DNA of 64,000 nucleotides from Paracoccus aurantiacus (GTDB lineage Bacteria; Pseudomonadota; Alphaproteobacteria; Rhodobacterales; Rhodobacteraceae): positions 186,001-250,000 of the forward strand of contig NZ_VOPL01000002.1 of the NCBI RefSeq assembly GCF_007993065.1, given 5' to 3'. Positions 33,395 to 43,119 of the stretch are shown here, one piece after another. A model generated the notes under the pieces. It had not been told where the DNA came from. It saw nothing but the letters and a program-made list of their open reading frames with translations, and ran no database searches. A program made the position numbers and the translations under genes. Every line of letters begins with the position of its first letter. Positions within the stretch are counted from its first letter, which is position 1.

Positions 33395-34204
33395 ATGGAG
33401 AAACCGGGTATTGTCGTCACAGGCGTTTCGGGACGCATGGGGCAGATGCTGGTGCGTCTGATCGGCGAATCCGACAAGATGCAGCTGGTCGGCGCGGTCG
33501 AGCGGCCGGGCAGCGATTGGATCGGGCGCGATCTTGGCGAGGCGATGGGCGGGCAGCCCACCGGCGTGATCGTGACTGACGATGCCGTTTCGGTCATCGC
33601 GAAAGCGCAAGCGGTCATTGATTTCACGACGCCCGCCGCAACGGTTGCCTTCGCGGAACTGGCCGCGCAGGCACGTGCCGTGCATGTGATTGGCACAACC
33701 GGGCTGCGGCCGGACGATCTGTCGGCGATTTCGCGCGCTGCCCGTCATGCACCGATCATCCGGGCCGGAAACATGAGCCTTGGCGTCAACCTGCTTCTTG
33801 GCCTGACCCGAAAGGTTGCCGCTGCGCTTGGCACCGATTGGGATATCGAGGTGGTCGAGGCGCATCACCGCCACAAGGTCGATGCGCCCTCTGGCACTGC
33901 GCTGATGCTGGGCGAGGCGGCGGCAGAAGGGCGTGGTGCGACGCTTGACGAATTGCGGGTTCCGGCACGCGAAGGCATGACCGGCGCGCGTAAAGAGGGC
34001 AGCATCGGATTTGCAGCAATTCGCGGTGGCGATGTGGTCGGCGAGCACGACGTGATCTTTGCCGCACCGGGTGAGCGGATTGTCCTTCGCCATCTGGCGA
34101 CCGACCGGGCGATCTTCGCGCGCGGCGCATTGCGGGCCGCGCTTTGGGGGCAGGACAAGGGGCCGGGCGAATACGACATGATGGACGTGCTCGGGCTGGA
34201 CTGA
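33395..34204 (+). CDS. dapB: 4-hydroxy-tetrahydrodipicolinate reductase
   Basis: DapB reduces the dapA product in lysine/DAP synthesis using NAD(P)H. The 269-residue enzyme has the Rossmann start [34 protein letters not shown], the IGTTGL and [12 protein letters not shown] blocks, and the catalytic [19 protein letters not shown] (His pair and Lys). [20 protein letters not shown] completes the family pattern. The start at 33395 is close to rbfA, which is divergent. dapF lies 28 kb to the left. Confidence 0.96.
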   Translation: MEKPGIVVTGVSGRMGQMLVRLIGESDKMQLVGAVERPGSDWIGRDLGEAMGGQPTGVIVTDDAVSVIAKAQAVIDFTTPAATVAFAELAAQARAVHVIGTTGLRPDDLSAISRAARHAPIIRAGNMSLGVNLLLGLTRKVAAALGTDWDIEVVEAHHRHKVDAPSGTALMLGEAAAEGRGATLDELRVPAREGMTGARKEGSIGFAAIRGGDVVGEHDVIFAAPGERIVLRHLATDRAIFARGALRAALWGQDKGPGEYDMMDVLGLD

Positions 34205-34207
34205 GCA

Positions 34208-34232
34208 TGCCGAAATCGCGCTCGGTTCGGCA
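34208..34232. terminator. Weak hairpin between convergent dapB and phosphoesterase
   Basis: TGCCGAA (34208-34214) pairs with TTCGGCA (34226-34232), loop 11 bases, just after the dapB stop. There is no T-run, so it is a weak terminator candidate for either gene. Confidence 0.3.
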
Positions 34233-34235
34233 GCC

Positions 34236-34988
34236 CTAGCGGCGGCTCGGCAGCGCGATCGGCGGTTGCGGCACGAAATCGGCCCCGTCTTTCGGGGCGA
34301 TCATTCTGGTCAGCTGAAAGCCCCCGGCTTCGGCATCGAGGATCGCGATCTCGTTCGGTGGGTCCTCACTGCGGTCGCAAAGGGCCGAAGCCGCGTGGAT
34401 CTGCTTCATGCCGCTCGCGGAACTCGCCAGGTTGAAATGGTGCAGGTGCCCGGTCAGCACCAGATCGACGCCCGCCTCATCATAGGCGGTGATTGCCTTT
34501 TCGGCGTTCAGCATCAGTTCCTTGGTTTCGCCGGGCAGCAGACTTATCGGGTGGTGCTGGACGACCATGACCGGCCCGGTCCGCGCGAGGTTTTTCACGC
34601 GCGCGATTTGGCGGTCGGTCAGGCGGCCATTCCGCCAGCGATAGGGAAAGGTCGAATTCACGCCGATAATTTTAAGCCCCGGCAGTTCCAGCAGCGGCTC
34701 TCTTGGTCCGGGGACCGACATTTCGTATTCATGAAACGGCCACAGCAACCGACCGGGCACATTCATGAGCGGGATGTCATGGTTGCCCGGCACACACAGC
34801 CAGGGCAGCCCGGTCTGATCTAGGATCGCCTCTGCCTCAGCGAACAATTCGCGCCGGGCGCGTTGGACAAGATCGCCTGCCACGACGATATGTTCAGGTG
34901 CCGCATCGCTGATCGCATCCAGCATTGGCTGGACAAGGCGCGGGCGGTGCATCCCGATATGCAGATCAGACAGAAGCGCTACTCGCAT
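34236..34988 (-). CDS. Calcineurin-like metallophosphoesterase
   Basis: A 250-residue CpdA-like phosphoesterase. All metal-binding motifs are present: SDLHIG, VAGDLV, PGNHDIPLM, VQHHPIS and TGHLHHFNLA. Related enzymes hydrolyse cyclic nucleotides or other phosphoesters; the substrate here is not determined. It follows the lipid kinase gene with a one-base overlap (TGATG), so the two are co-transcribed and may act on related phospholipid signals. Confidence 0.9.
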   Translation of the reverse strand: MRVALLSDLHIGMHRPRLVQPMLDAISDAAPEHIVVAGDLVQRARRELFAEAEAILDQTGLPWLCVPGNHDIPLMNVPGRLLWPFHEYEMSVPGPREPLLELPGLKIIGVNSTFPYRWRNGRLTDRQIARVKNLARTGPVMVVQHHPISLLPGETKELMLNAEKAITAYDEAGVDLVLTGHLHHFNLASSASGMKQIHAASALCDRSEDPPNEIAILDAEAGGFQLTRMIAPKDGADFVPQPPIALPSRR

Positions 34989-35920
34989 CAGTTCGCTTTC
35001 GGCTCTGCCGGGACCAGAACGCGCAGCGCGCCCTTGCGGATTGTCAGCTTCAGCGGCGCAGGCACGCGCGAGCGTTCGCCATCATGGGCGACGTGCCGGG
35101 TCGGCCGGTCCGTGTTGATGACGAACTCATCGGCGATAATCAGGTCAAAATCCTCGCCGCGAGAGGTCTTGCCAAGCGCCAGCCGCAACGCTGCGCCGAT
35201 CAGGCCGCGTGCTGTGGTGGCCTTCGCCACAAATAGCGGCAGGCGGTCGCGCTTCACGTCCTCTGCCCCTTCAAGACCGAAACTTTCCAGCTGCGTCTCG
35301 CTTTGGGCAACGAAAGCCAATGCGGTGCGGAACTGCTTCGTTTCGCCGTTGACATGGGCGGTCAGCTTCAGCGGGTGGCGAAGATCCATCAGCGTGCGCA
35401 GCACAGCCCAATAGGCAAAGATGCGGCGGCGGCCGAAGCGGCGATAGGCGTCCTCGCGACGTTCAAGTATCTCTGGATAGGCACCAAGGCTGACATTGTT
35501 CAGGAACACCTTGCCGTTCATATCCCCAACCGAAACTGGCGCGACATGCGCGTTCAGCAGCGTCTCGACCGCCTGTTCCGGTGTTTCTCCGACGCCGAGA
35601 TCGCGGGCGAAGTAGTTGAATGTTCCGCCGGGAACGACCCCCATGACGACATCGGCACCATGATCGGCGAGCGCTTGGGCGACCGCCGCCTGCGTGCCGT
35701 CGCCGCCAACGGCGATAATCAGATCGTGGTCCCTGGCGGCGGCTGCCGCAATGTCGGTCAGGCTTTGTCCCTTTGCCGGACGTATCGCACTAAACGCGGC
35801 ACAGGCGGGCGCGAGGCGTTCGCGCAGCATGGCTTCGACCCCGTCGCCATTGCCAGAGCCCGCCTTGCGGTTAAGGATCGCGGCCACGCGGGCTTGGGAA
35901 AGGTCGAACGTCTCGGTCAT
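34988..35920 (-). CDS. Diacylglycerol/lipid kinase family protein
   Basis: A 310-residue member of the DAGK catalytic family (YegS/DgkB type). The ATP-binding GGDGT motif is in [20 protein letters not shown], with [16 protein letters not shown] and [14 protein letters not shown] following. The C-terminal beta-sandwich includes [15 protein letters not shown] [22 protein letters not shown]. It phosphorylates a lipid such as diacylglycerol. Start at 35920 (MTETFDLSQ); an earlier Met at 35953 is less likely. It is divergent from valS and coupled to the phosphoesterase. Confidence 0.88.
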   Translation of the reverse strand: MTETFDLSQARVAAILNRKAGSGNGDGVEAMLRERLAPACAAFSAIRPAKGQSLTDIAAAAARDHDLIIAVGGDGTQAAVAQALADHGADVVMGVVPGGTFNYFARDLGVGETPEQAVETLLNAHVAPVSVGDMNGKVFLNNVSLGAYPEILERREDAYRRFGRRRIFAYWAVLRTLMDLRHPLKLTAHVNGETKQFRTALAFVAQSETQLESFGLEGAEDVKRDRLPLFVAKATTARGLIGAALRLALGKTSRGEDFDLIIADEFVINTDRPTRHVAHDGERSRVPAPLKLTIRKGALRVLVPAEPKAN

Positions 35921-36033
35921 CTGTGCCTGCCTGGCTGCTCGGGTCACAAACACGCTTGGCGCGTCGAGGGTTCCCGCACTTGGCCTTGCGCTTCGAACGG
36001 GCTAGGACAGCGCCAAGAGATCAGGGGATCACG

Positions 36034-39000
36034 ATGAGCATGGACAAGACTTTCGACGCCCAAAGCGCAGAGGCCCGTATCAGCGCCGAATGGGAAAACA
36101 CCAACGCGTTCGCCGCCGGTGCCAACGCGCAGCCGGGGGCCGAGGCGTTTTCCGTGCTGATCCCACCCCCCAACGTGACCGGCAGCCTGCATATCGGCCA
36201 CGCGCTGAACAACACGCTGCAGGATATTCTGGTCCGCTGGCACCGGATGCGCGGCTTTGACGTGCTGTGGCAGCCGGGACAGGATCATGCCGGTATCGCC
36301 ACCCAGATGGTGGTCGAACGTCAGATGGCCGAGCGGCAGGAGCCGAACCGACGCGAGATCGGGCGCGACGCCTTTGTTGAAAAGATCTGGGCGTGGAAGC
36401 AGGAATCCGGCGGCACGATCATCAATCAGCTGAAGCGTTTGGGCGCATCCTGCGACTGGTCGCGCAACGCATTTACGATGTCAGGTGCCCCCGGCGCCCC
36501 TGCGGGCGAGGAGGGGAATTTCCACGACGCCGTGATCCGCGTCTTTGTGGATCTGTATAACAAAGGCATCATCTATCGCGGCAAGCGCCTGGTGAACTGG
36601 GACCCGCATTTCGAAACCGCGATTTCCGATCTGGAGGTCGAGAACCGCGACACCCCCGGCCACATGTGGCATTTCAAATATCCGCTGGCCGGAGGCGAGA
36701 CCTATACCTATGTCGAGCGTGACGAGGACGGGAATACCCTGTTCGAGGAGGAGCGCGACTATATCTCCATCGCCACCACGCGCCCGGAAACCATGCTGGG
36801 CGATGGTGCGGTTGCGGTTCACCCCGACGACAAGCGTTATGCGCCCATCGTCGGCAAGCTGGTGGAAATCCCTGTCGGACCGAAGGAACAGCGCCGCCTG
36901 ATTCCGATTATCACCGATGATTACCCGGACATGAATTTCGGCTCTGGCGCGGTGAAGATCACCGGGGCGCATGACTTCAACGATTACGGCGTCGCGACCC
37001 GCAATAACATTCCGCTTTACGCGCTGATGGATACGAAAGGCGCGATGCGTGAGGATGGGCTGTCCTACCCCGAAAGCGCCGCTGTCGCGAGCCGTGCGGC
37101 GCGGGGCGAGGATGTGGGCGATGTGTCGAACGTGAACCTTGTTCCCGAAGATCTGCGCGGGCTGGACCGGTTCGAGGCGCGCAAGAAGGTGGTCGAGGAA
37201 ATCACCGCCGAGGGGCTGGCGGTGATGACACAACCCTCGGACCCGCGGCTGGGTAAAGCTGCTGCGCGTCCGCTTGAACCAGAAGAAGGCGGTGAGGCGC
37301 GGGCCGAGGAACTGGTCCCCCTGATCGAAGCCAAACCGATCATGCAGCCTTTTGGCGACCGCTCGGGCGTGGTGATCGAGCCGATGCTGACCGATCAGTG
37401 GTTTGTCGATACGCAGAAGATTGTCGGTCCCGCATTGGAGGCCGTCCGCGACGGCCGCACCCAGATCCTGCCGGAACAGCACAAGAAGGTTTATTTCAAC
37501 TGGCTGGAGAATATCGAGCCATGGACGATCAGCCGCCAACTCTGGTGGGGGCATCAGATTCCGGTTTGGTATGGGCTGGACCTTTCAGCGCCGGGATTTG
37601 CCGATGACGAAGGCGACGGCGCGCTGGACGAGGTCGAACTTTTCGAATTGCTTCGCGAAGGGCTGGTTCAGAAAGGCGAATTCCATCGCGCTGCACCCAG
37701 CTTCTCCGAAGTCATCGAAAAATTCCGCGACGACATTGCGGGTCTTCCGCAACCCCTGGAAATCAGCCGCGTGATAGAGGTCGCGGACCGCGAAGCCGCC
37801 GTGGATGCCTTCGCGCAAGGATTGGCTGACTATAACCTCTCGCAGGACCCGACCAAGCTGGTCTATCCCGTTTGGCGCGACCCCGACGTTCTCGATACTT
37901 GGTTCTCCTCGGGACTCTGGCCCATCGGCACGCTCGGCTGGCCGGACAAGACGAAGGAGATGGAGAAGTATTTTCCCACCGATGTCCTCGTCACCGGGTT
38001 TGACATCATCTTCTTCTGGGTCGCCCGGATGATGATGATGCAGCTGGAGGTCGTGGGCGACATCCCCTTCCACACCGTCTATGTCCACGGCCTTGTTCGC
38101 GACGAAAAGGGCGCGAAGATGTCGAAGTCGAAGGGCAACGTGATCGACCCGCTGACGCTGATCGACGAATATGGCGCGGACCCGCTGCGCTTCACGCTGA
38201 CCAGCATGGCCGCGATGGGGCGTGATCCGAAGCTGGGGCCGAAGCATGTCGAGGCGAACCGGAATTTCGTCACCAAGATCTGGAACGCCACGCGCTTTGC
38301 CGAAATGAACGGCGTGCGTGGTGGCGGTGATCGCCCGAACCCTAGCCATACCGTGAACCGCTGGATCATCGGCGAGGTCGCGCGGGCGGCGCAGGCGATG
38401 GATGCCGCGCTTGAAACCTATCGCTTCAACGACGCGGCGACCGGGCTATACGCCTTTGTCTGGGGCAAGGTCTGCGACTGGTATGTCGAATTCGCAAAGC
38501 CCTTGTTCGACGGCGAATATGCGGAGGAAACCCGTGCCACGATGGGCTGGGTTCTGGATCAGTGCTATGCGCTGCTGCACCCGATCATGCCGTTTGTGAC
38601 CGAGGAGCTTTGGGCGCTGACCGGGGATCGCGACAAGATGCTGGTTCATGGCGATTGGCCGGAACTGGGCGCGGATGTCATTGATGCTGACGCGGATCGC
38701 CAGATGAACTGGGTGATCTCTGTCATTGAAAACATCCGATCGGCCCGTGCGCAGATGGGCGTGCCGGCAGGTGCCCGGATCGACCTGATCGTGACCGAGG
38801 CCGATCAGGCCGCCCGCGATGCGCTGGCTGCCAATGCGCCGCTGGTCGAGCGTCTTGCACGGGTGAACCCGCCTGCGCAGGGCGCTTCAGGCAAGGGCAT
38901 GATCGCGGTGTCGGCGCCCGGCGCGTCATTTGCGCTGCCCATCGGTGACGTGATTGACGTCGCCGCCGAAACCGCTCGTCTGGAAAAAAACGCGGCAAAA

Positions 39001-39162
39001 ACCGGCAAGGATGCGGATGGCTTGCGCAAGCGGCTCGATAATCCCAAATTCGTCGAGAATGCCGATTTCGAGGTGATCGAGGAGACACGCCAGAAGCTCG
39101 CCGATCTGGACGAAGATCTTGCCCGGATCAACGCGGCACTGGGGCAGCTGAAAGCGATGTAA
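36034..39162 (+). CDS. valS: Valyl-tRNA synthetase
   Basis: A 1042-residue class I synthetase. HIGH is [20 protein letters not shown] (about residue 45), the editing CP1 domain follows with [17 protein letters not shown], and KMSKS is [16 protein letters not shown] (about residue 690). The anticodon-binding helical region and C-terminal coiled coil ([20 protein letters not shown]) complete it. The start at 36034 (MSMDKTF) follows AGGGGATC. The stop overlaps the DUF1992 start in TAATG. Confidence 0.97.
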   Translation: MSMDKTFDAQSAEARISAEWENTNAFAAGANAQPGAEAFSVLIPPPNVTGSLHIGHALNNTLQDILVRWHRMRGFDVLWQPGQDHAGIATQMVVERQMAERQEPNRREIGRDAFVEKIWAWKQESGGTIINQLKRLGASCDWSRNAFTMSGAPGAPAGEEGNFHDAVIRVFVDLYNKGIIYRGKRLVNWDPHFETAISDLEVENRDTPGHMWHFKYPLAGGETYTYVERDEDGNTLFEEERDYISIATTRPETMLGDGAVAVHPDDKRYAPIVGKLVEIPVGPKEQRRLIPIITDDYPDMNFGSGAVKITGAHDFNDYGVATRNNIPLYALMDTKGAMREDGLSYPESAAVASRAARGEDVGDVSNVNLVPEDLRGLDRFEARKKVVEEITAEGLAVMTQPSDPRLGKAAARPLEPEEGGEARAEELVPLIEAKPIMQPFGDRSGVVIEPMLTDQWFVDTQKIVGPALEAVRDGRTQILPEQHKKVYFNWLENIEPWTISRQLWWGHQIPVWYGLDLSAPGFADDEGDGALDEVELFELLREGLVQKGEFHRAAPSFSEVIEKFRDDIAGLPQPLEISRVIEVADREAAVDAFAQGLADYNLSQDPTKLVYPVWRDPDVLDTWFSSGLWPIGTLGWPDKTKEMEKYFPTDVLVTGFDIIFFWVARMMMMQLEVVGDIPFHTVYVHGLVRDEKGAKMSKSKGNVIDPLTLIDEYGADPLRFTLTSMAAMGRDPKLGPKHVEANRNFVTKIWNATRFAEMNGVRGGGDRPNPSHTVNRWIIGEVARAAQAMDAALETYRFNDAATGLYAFVWGKVCDWYVEFAKPLFDGEYAEETRATMGWVLDQCYALLHPIMPFVTEELWALTGDRDKMLVHGDWPELGADVIDADADRQMNWVISVIENIRSARAQMGVPAGARIDLIVTEADQAARDALAANAPLVERLARVNPPAQGASGKGMIAVSAPGASFALPIGDVIDVAAETARLEKNAAKTGKDADGLRKRLDNPKFVENADFEVIEETRQKLADLDEDLARINAALGQLKAM

Positions 39163-39485
39163 TGCACTGGTTCGAGCGGATTGCCAAAAAGCGTATCGAC
39201 GAGGCGGAAGCCAAGGGCGAATTGCGCGGACTTGAGGGCGAGGGGAGGCCGCTTGACCGCGAGCGCCTGCGCGAACGTGCCGAGGATGTGCTGCATCGCA
39301 TGATGGCCGATACGGGCTTCATCCCCGAAGAATTCCGCCTGCGCAAAGAGGTTGAAGCCAAGCGGGCCGTGCTGGCGCAGATCGAAGACGAGGCAGAGCG
39401 GCATGCCCTGCAGCGCCATATCGCGCTGCTGGAACTGCGCGCCAATATCGCCACCGACGCGCGGCGGGCGTCTGCCCGGAACTGA
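39162..39485 (+). CDS. DUF1992 (DnaJ-homologue-type) small protein
   Basis: A 107-residue helical, highly charged protein. The start HWFERIAKKRIDEAEAKGEL, then LEGEGRPLD and the IPEEFRLRKEVEA block are the signature of the DUF1992 family, also found in eukaryotic DNAJC28. The molecular role is not known. It is coupled to valS by TAATG and ends next to convergent petR with no gap. Confidence 0.88.
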   Translation: MHWFERIAKKRIDEAEAKGELRGLEGEGRPLDRERLRERAEDVLHRMMADTGFIPEEFRLRKEVEAKRAVLAQIEDEAERHALQRHIALLELRANIATDARRASARN

Positions 39486-40187
39486 TCAGTCAGGCATCAG
39501 CATATAGCCCGCGCCGCGCACCGTCTGAAGGTAGCGCGGCTCTTTTGGGTCGGGTTCAATCTTGCGCCTCAACCGGGTGATCTGGACGTCAATCGCCCGA
39601 TCCGAGCCTTCAACCTCGTCGGACGGGCCGCGCCCCAGATCCTGTGTCAGATCAATGCGACTGACCGCCTGTCCCGGCGTCTCTGCCAATCGGCGCAGCA
39701 AGGCGGCCTCGGTGCCGGTCAGGTGGATATGGCTTTCGCCCTCGAACAGTTGCCCGCGCTCGGTGTCGTAGCGAAGCGTGCCGAGGGTCATGAACTTCGG
39801 CCCCGCCGGCTGTGCCTGCGGCACCCGCCGCAGAATGGCGGAAGTGCGCAGCAGCAATTCACGCGGTTCGAAAGGTTTCGGCAGGTAATCGTCCGCACCC
39901 GCTTCAAGGCCGGCAATCCGATCCTCGGTTTCGCCTCGCGCTGTCAGTAGCAGAACCGGGGTCGTGACACGTTTGCGAAGGTCGCGCGTCAGGCTTATCC
40001 CGTCTTCGCCCGGCATCATCACGTCCAGCACGATCAGGTCGAATTCCAGACCGCGCAGCAATTTGCGGGCGTGTGCGGCGTCTGTCGCCATCGACACGAG
40101 GTATCCGTTCTTCACCAGAAACTTGCGCAAGAGCGTTCGGATGCGTTCGTCGTCATCGACAACAAGGATATGGGGGGCATCGCTCAT
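39486..40187 (-). CDS. petR: OmpR-family response regulator PetR
   Basis: A 233-residue two-component response regulator. The receiver domain has the acidic pair VVDDDERIR, phospho-acceptor Asp in LIVLDVMMPGEDG, the Thr in LLLTARG and Lys in DYLPKPFEPREL. The C-terminal winged helix includes HLTGTEAALLRRLAET and DVQITRLRRKIEPDPKEPRY. It pairs with a MarR-type gene upstream with a four-base overlap, exactly as petP-petR of Rhodobacter capsulatus, where the pair lies before the cytochrome bc1 genes. Here no petABC follows. No histidine kinase is adjacent. Confidence 0.88.
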   Translation of the reverse strand: MSDAPHILVVDDDERIRTLLRKFLVKNGYLVSMATDAAHARKLLRGLEFDLIVLDVMMPGEDGISLTRDLRKRVTTPVLLLTARGETEDRIAGLEAGADDYLPKPFEPRELLLRTSAILRRVPQAQPAGPKFMTLGTLRYDTERGQLFEGESHIHLTGTEAALLRRLAETPGQAVSRIDLTQDLGRGPSDEVEGSDRAIDVQITRLRRKIEPDPKEPRYLQTVRGAGYMLMPD

Positions 40188-40708
40188 TCGGCGGCCTCGG
40201 CGCTGCGCATTTCACGAAACTGGCGCGCCCCGGCTTCATCCATCATCGCTTCGAGCACGGTGCGAAAACCGGCGACCGCCTGTGGGCCTGCGGCGCGATA
40301 GGCCGCGCGCACGCGCGCGCGCTGTGCCTCGGACAGCCGACGCTCCAGCTCTGCGCCGGCAGAGGTGAGATAGAGCAGTCTCTCGCGGCGATCGCGCTTT
40401 CCGACCCGCGATTCGACAAGACCATCCTTCAGCAATGCGCGCAGCACCCGGTTCAGCGACTGTTTGGTGACGCCAAGAATATCAAGCAGCGCCGACACTT
40501 TCAGGCCGGGCTTGCGGGCGATGAAATGCAGCGCGCGGTGATGGGCGCGGCCGTAATCCATTCCTTCAAGGATTTCGTCAGGGTCAGCGGTGAAGGCGCG
40601 ATAGGCAAAGAAGAACGCCTCGATCCCGCCGCGGATCTGTTCATCAGTCAGGAAAAGCAGGTTTTCCGGTCCTTGCCCGCTGCCTGACTTGATCGCCGGT
40701 TCCCTCAT
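40184..40708 (-). CDS. petP: MarR-family regulator PetP
   Basis: A 174-residue MarR-type winged-helix protein: helices FFFAYRAFTADPDEILEGM and YGRAHHRALHFIARKPGLKV, recognition region DILGVTKQSLNRVLRALLKD, wing VGKRDRRERLLYLTSAG. It precedes petR with ATGA overlap (40184-40187), matching petP-petR of R. capsulatus. A palindrome at 40738-40756, 30 bases upstream, may be its operator. Confidence 0.85.
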   Translation of the reverse strand: MREPAIKSGSGQGPENLLFLTDEQIRGGIEAFFFAYRAFTADPDEILEGMDYGRAHHRALHFIARKPGLKVSALLDILGVTKQSLNRVLRALLKDGLVESRVGKRDRRERLLYLTSAGAELERRLSEAQRARVRAAYRAAGPQAVAGFRTVLEAMMDEAGARQFREMRSAEAAE

Positions 40709-40737
40709 CGCTCCTCCCCCCTCGATTGGTTCTTTTT

Positions 40738-40756
40738 AAGTCAGTGTTGTTGACTT
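40738..40756. promoter_or_regulatory. Palindrome upstream of petP, likely MarR-type operator
   Basis: AAGTCA at 40738-40743 and TGACTT at 40751-40756 form a perfect 6-bp inverted repeat with a 7-base spacer (19 bases in all), 30 bases before petP and about 100 before divergent ilvE. Size and layout fit a MarR dimer site. Confidence 0.4.
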
Positions 40757-40857
40757 TCCAAGAAGCAAAAGATAGCGAATTCCGGGATTAAAGAAATAAT
40801 GCGTCGGATATGTCGAATACGACGAAATAAATGGAAAGAAAATCGAGGAAAGACGTG

Positions 40858-41727
40858 ATGACCGGAACATACGATGATCGCGATGGCAAGATCTGGATGG
40901 ATGGCGCACTGGTCGACTGGCGCGCGGCCAATGTGCATGTCCTGACCCACGCGCTGCATTACGCCTCGTCGGTTTTTGAGGGCGAGCGCTGCTATGGCGG
41001 CAAGATATTCAAGGGCCACGAACATTCGCTTCGTTTGATCGAATCCGGGCGCTTGCTGGATATGCCGGTGCCCTATTCGGCCGAGGAACTGGATCGCGCC
41101 AAGGCAGAGGTGGTGGAGGCGAATGGGTTGCAGGATGCCTATATCCGCGCGCTCGCATGGCGTGCTTCGGGACCGGATATGGGCGTTTCGGCGGCGCGAA
41201 ATCATGTCCGCGTCGCGATCGCCGCGTGGGAATGGGGCAGCTACTATGGCGACGCAAAGTGGCAGGGCGCAAAGCTGGATATCAGCCGATGGAAGCGCCC
41301 CGATCCCGAGACGATCCCCGCCGCTGCGAAGGCGTCCGGTCTTTACATGATCTGCACCATGTCCAAGCATGCCGCAGAGGCAAAGGGTTGTTCCGACGCG
41401 CTTTTCTACGACTGGGAGGGGTATGTCGCCGAGGCGACGGGGGCCAATATCTTCTTTGTGAAGGATGGAGAAATCCATACGCCGCTGGCGGATCGGTTTC
41501 TGAACGGGATCACGCGACAGACGGTGATCCGGATTGCGCGCGACATGGGGTTGAACGTGCATGAACGCCGTATCAGCCCTGAGGAGCTTTCGGAGTTCAG
41601 CGAATGCTGGTTGACCGGGTCTGCGGCCGAGGTGACGCCGGTCGGTCAGATTGGCGAGCATAAGTACAAGGTTGGGCAGATCACACGAGAAATAGCAGAA
41701 GCTTATGACGCCTTGGTAAGGGCATGA
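40858..41727 (+). CDS. ilvE: Branched-chain amino acid aminotransferase
   Basis: A 289-residue fold-type IV PLP enzyme for the last step of Leu, Ile and Val synthesis. Features are the start GKIWMDGALVDWRAANVHVL, HALHYASSVFEGERCYGGKI, the catalytic Lys region ICTMSKHAAEAKGCSDALFY, EATGANIFFVKDG, and FLNGITRQTVIRIARDMG. The start at 40858 follows GAGGAAAGA. It is divergent from petP. Confidence 0.93.
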   Translation: MTGTYDDRDGKIWMDGALVDWRAANVHVLTHALHYASSVFEGERCYGGKIFKGHEHSLRLIESGRLLDMPVPYSAEELDRAKAEVVEANGLQDAYIRALAWRASGPDMGVSAARNHVRVAIAAWEWGSYYGDAKWQGAKLDISRWKRPDPETIPAAAKASGLYMICTMSKHAAEAKGCSDALFYDWEGYVAEATGANIFFVKDGEIHTPLADRFLNGITRQTVIRIARDMGLNVHERRISPEELSEFSECWLTGSAAEVTPVGQIGEHKYKVGQITREIAEAYDALVRA

Positions 41728-41828
41728 CGCGCGGCGGCGCCGACCAACGTGCTGAATTTTTTTCTCAGCGAACGGTCCGTGCAGGCAGTGGCGATTTCCA
41801 GCGCGCGCGAATGATCCTATAAGGTGCC

Positions 41829-42953
41829 ATGACGCACAATTTTCGCAGCGCCCTTCCGTTCTGGATGTCCTTGGCCCTTGTGCCGCTGGCCGTGCTGGCC
41901 GCGTGGCAGGGGGCGTGGTGGTGGTTGGCGATTCCGGGTTTCGCCTGGTACATGGTGACCGGGCTGGATCTGGTGCTGGGCCTGAACAAAGACAACCCGG
42001 ATACCGAGACACCGCTGGCGCAGCTTTTCTGGTATCGGGCGATCACGGTCATCTGGGCACCGGTTCAGGTTCTGCTGATCTTCGGGCTGATCTGGTATGC
42101 CACACGATCCGGTCTGTCCGGCTGGGAGAAGCTGGGCCTGTTCACCGGGCTTGGTGTGGCAAGCGGCACCATAGGCATGGTTTATGCCCATGAATTGCTG
42201 CATCAACGCCCGGCATGGGAGCGGTTCTTGGGGGACCTGCTGCTCGCATCCACGTTGTATTCGCATTTCCGGACAGAGCATCTTCTGGTGCACCATGCAT
42301 GGGTGGCAACGCCGCGCGATGCGGTTTCAGCGCGGTATAACGAGGGTTTTCACCGCTTTTTCTGGCGTGTGCTGAAGGAAGGGCCGCAAAGTGCGTGGCG
42401 GGCCGAAAGCGCCCGTCTGCGTCGCGCGGGAAACGCTGCGAGCGACCGGCGCAACCCATTCTGGCGATATCTGGTCTTGCAGGGCACGATGCTTCTGCTG
42501 GCACTGTTGCTGGGTGGCTGGCAGGGGGTTCTGCTGTTCGTCTGGCAGGCTTTTATTGCCGTCTGGCAGCTGGAACTGACGAACTATGTCGAGCATTACG
42601 GCCTGACGCGAAAGCATCTTGGCGACGGCAAATACGAGCATGTGAAGCCGCGCCACAGCTGGAACGCGGCGCATAAGGCGTCGAACTGGCTGCTCATCAA
42701 CCTTCAGCGGCATTCGGACCATCACTATAAGCCGGATCGCAGGTTCCCTCTGCTACAAACTTATGGCGAGGATGAGGCACCGCAGCTTCCGTTCGGCTAT
42801 CCCGCCATGACATTCGTGGCGATGATTCCACCCCTTTGGCGGCGGCGGATGAACCCCCGTGTCAGGGCCTGGCGGCGGCAGTTCTATCCCGAGATCGAGG
42901 ATTGGGGGCCGTATAACCGCGGCGATCTGCCGATGCCGCGCAATGCGCTTTGA
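41829..42953 (+). CDS. alkB: Alkane 1-monooxygenase (AlkB-type membrane hydroxylase)
   Basis: A 374-residue integral membrane di-iron hydroxylase. The histidine boxes are AHELLHQ (H-x3-H), HLLVHHAW (H-x3-HH) and LQRHSDHHYKP (H-x2-HH), plus NYVEHYGL, all typical of AlkB. About six hydrophobic segments lie between, for example FWMSLALVPLAVLAAWQGAW. AlkB oxidises terminal methyl groups of alkanes using a rubredoxin partner; no rubredoxin or alkane-pathway gene is next to it, so the substrate may be other lipids. The convergent gene is sulP. Confidence 0.88.
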   Translation: MTHNFRSALPFWMSLALVPLAVLAAWQGAWWWLAIPGFAWYMVTGLDLVLGLNKDNPDTETPLAQLFWYRAITVIWAPVQVLLIFGLIWYATRSGLSGWEKLGLFTGLGVASGTIGMVYAHELLHQRPAWERFLGDLLLASTLYSHFRTEHLLVHHAWVATPRDAVSARYNEGFHRFFWRVLKEGPQSAWRAESARLRRAGNAASDRRNPFWRYLVLQGTMLLLALLLGGWQGVLLFVWQAFIAVWQLELTNYVEHYGLTRKHLGDGKYEHVKPRHSWNAAHKASNWLLINLQRHSDHHYKPDRRFPLLQTYGEDEAPQLPFGYPAMTFVAMIPPLWRRRMNPRVRAWRRQFYPEIEDWGPYNRGDLPMPRNAL

Positions 42954-42971
42954 GCGTATGATAATCCGTCC

Positions 42972-43006
42972 ATAACGCGTATATGATCTGTATATAACGC
43001 GTATAT
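42972..43006. repeat. Two phased ATAACGCGTATAT repeats between convergent genes
   Basis: ATAACGCGTATAT starts at 42972 and again at 42994, 22 bases (two helical turns) apart, in an AT-rich patch within GC-rich DNA. The patch is downstream of both alkB and sulP, so it is not an obvious promoter. Confidence 0.4.
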
Positions 43007-43064
43007 ACACTCCGACGACCCGACCTCGCGGGGGATGGGCTGCGATTGGGTCGATCATGCGGGC

Positions 43065-43119
43065 GGTTTGCGGGAAGGTCAGCCCGCAAACCTGATGCAG
43101 GCCCGGCAACGCGCCGGGC
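43065..43119. terminator. Two hairpins after sulP / alkB
   Basis: GGTTTGCGGG (43065-43074) pairs with CCCGCAAACC (43083-43092), a perfect 10-bp stem. GCCCGGC (43101-43107) pairs with GCCGGGC (43113-43119) right at the sulP stop. They are probably terminators between the convergent genes; long T-runs are absent. Confidence 0.5.

Noticed and set aside
33323..34093. N-terminal extension of rbfA to 396 codons
   Set aside because: It lies antisense to dapB and rbfA proteins start at the MAQNRFHTG segment.
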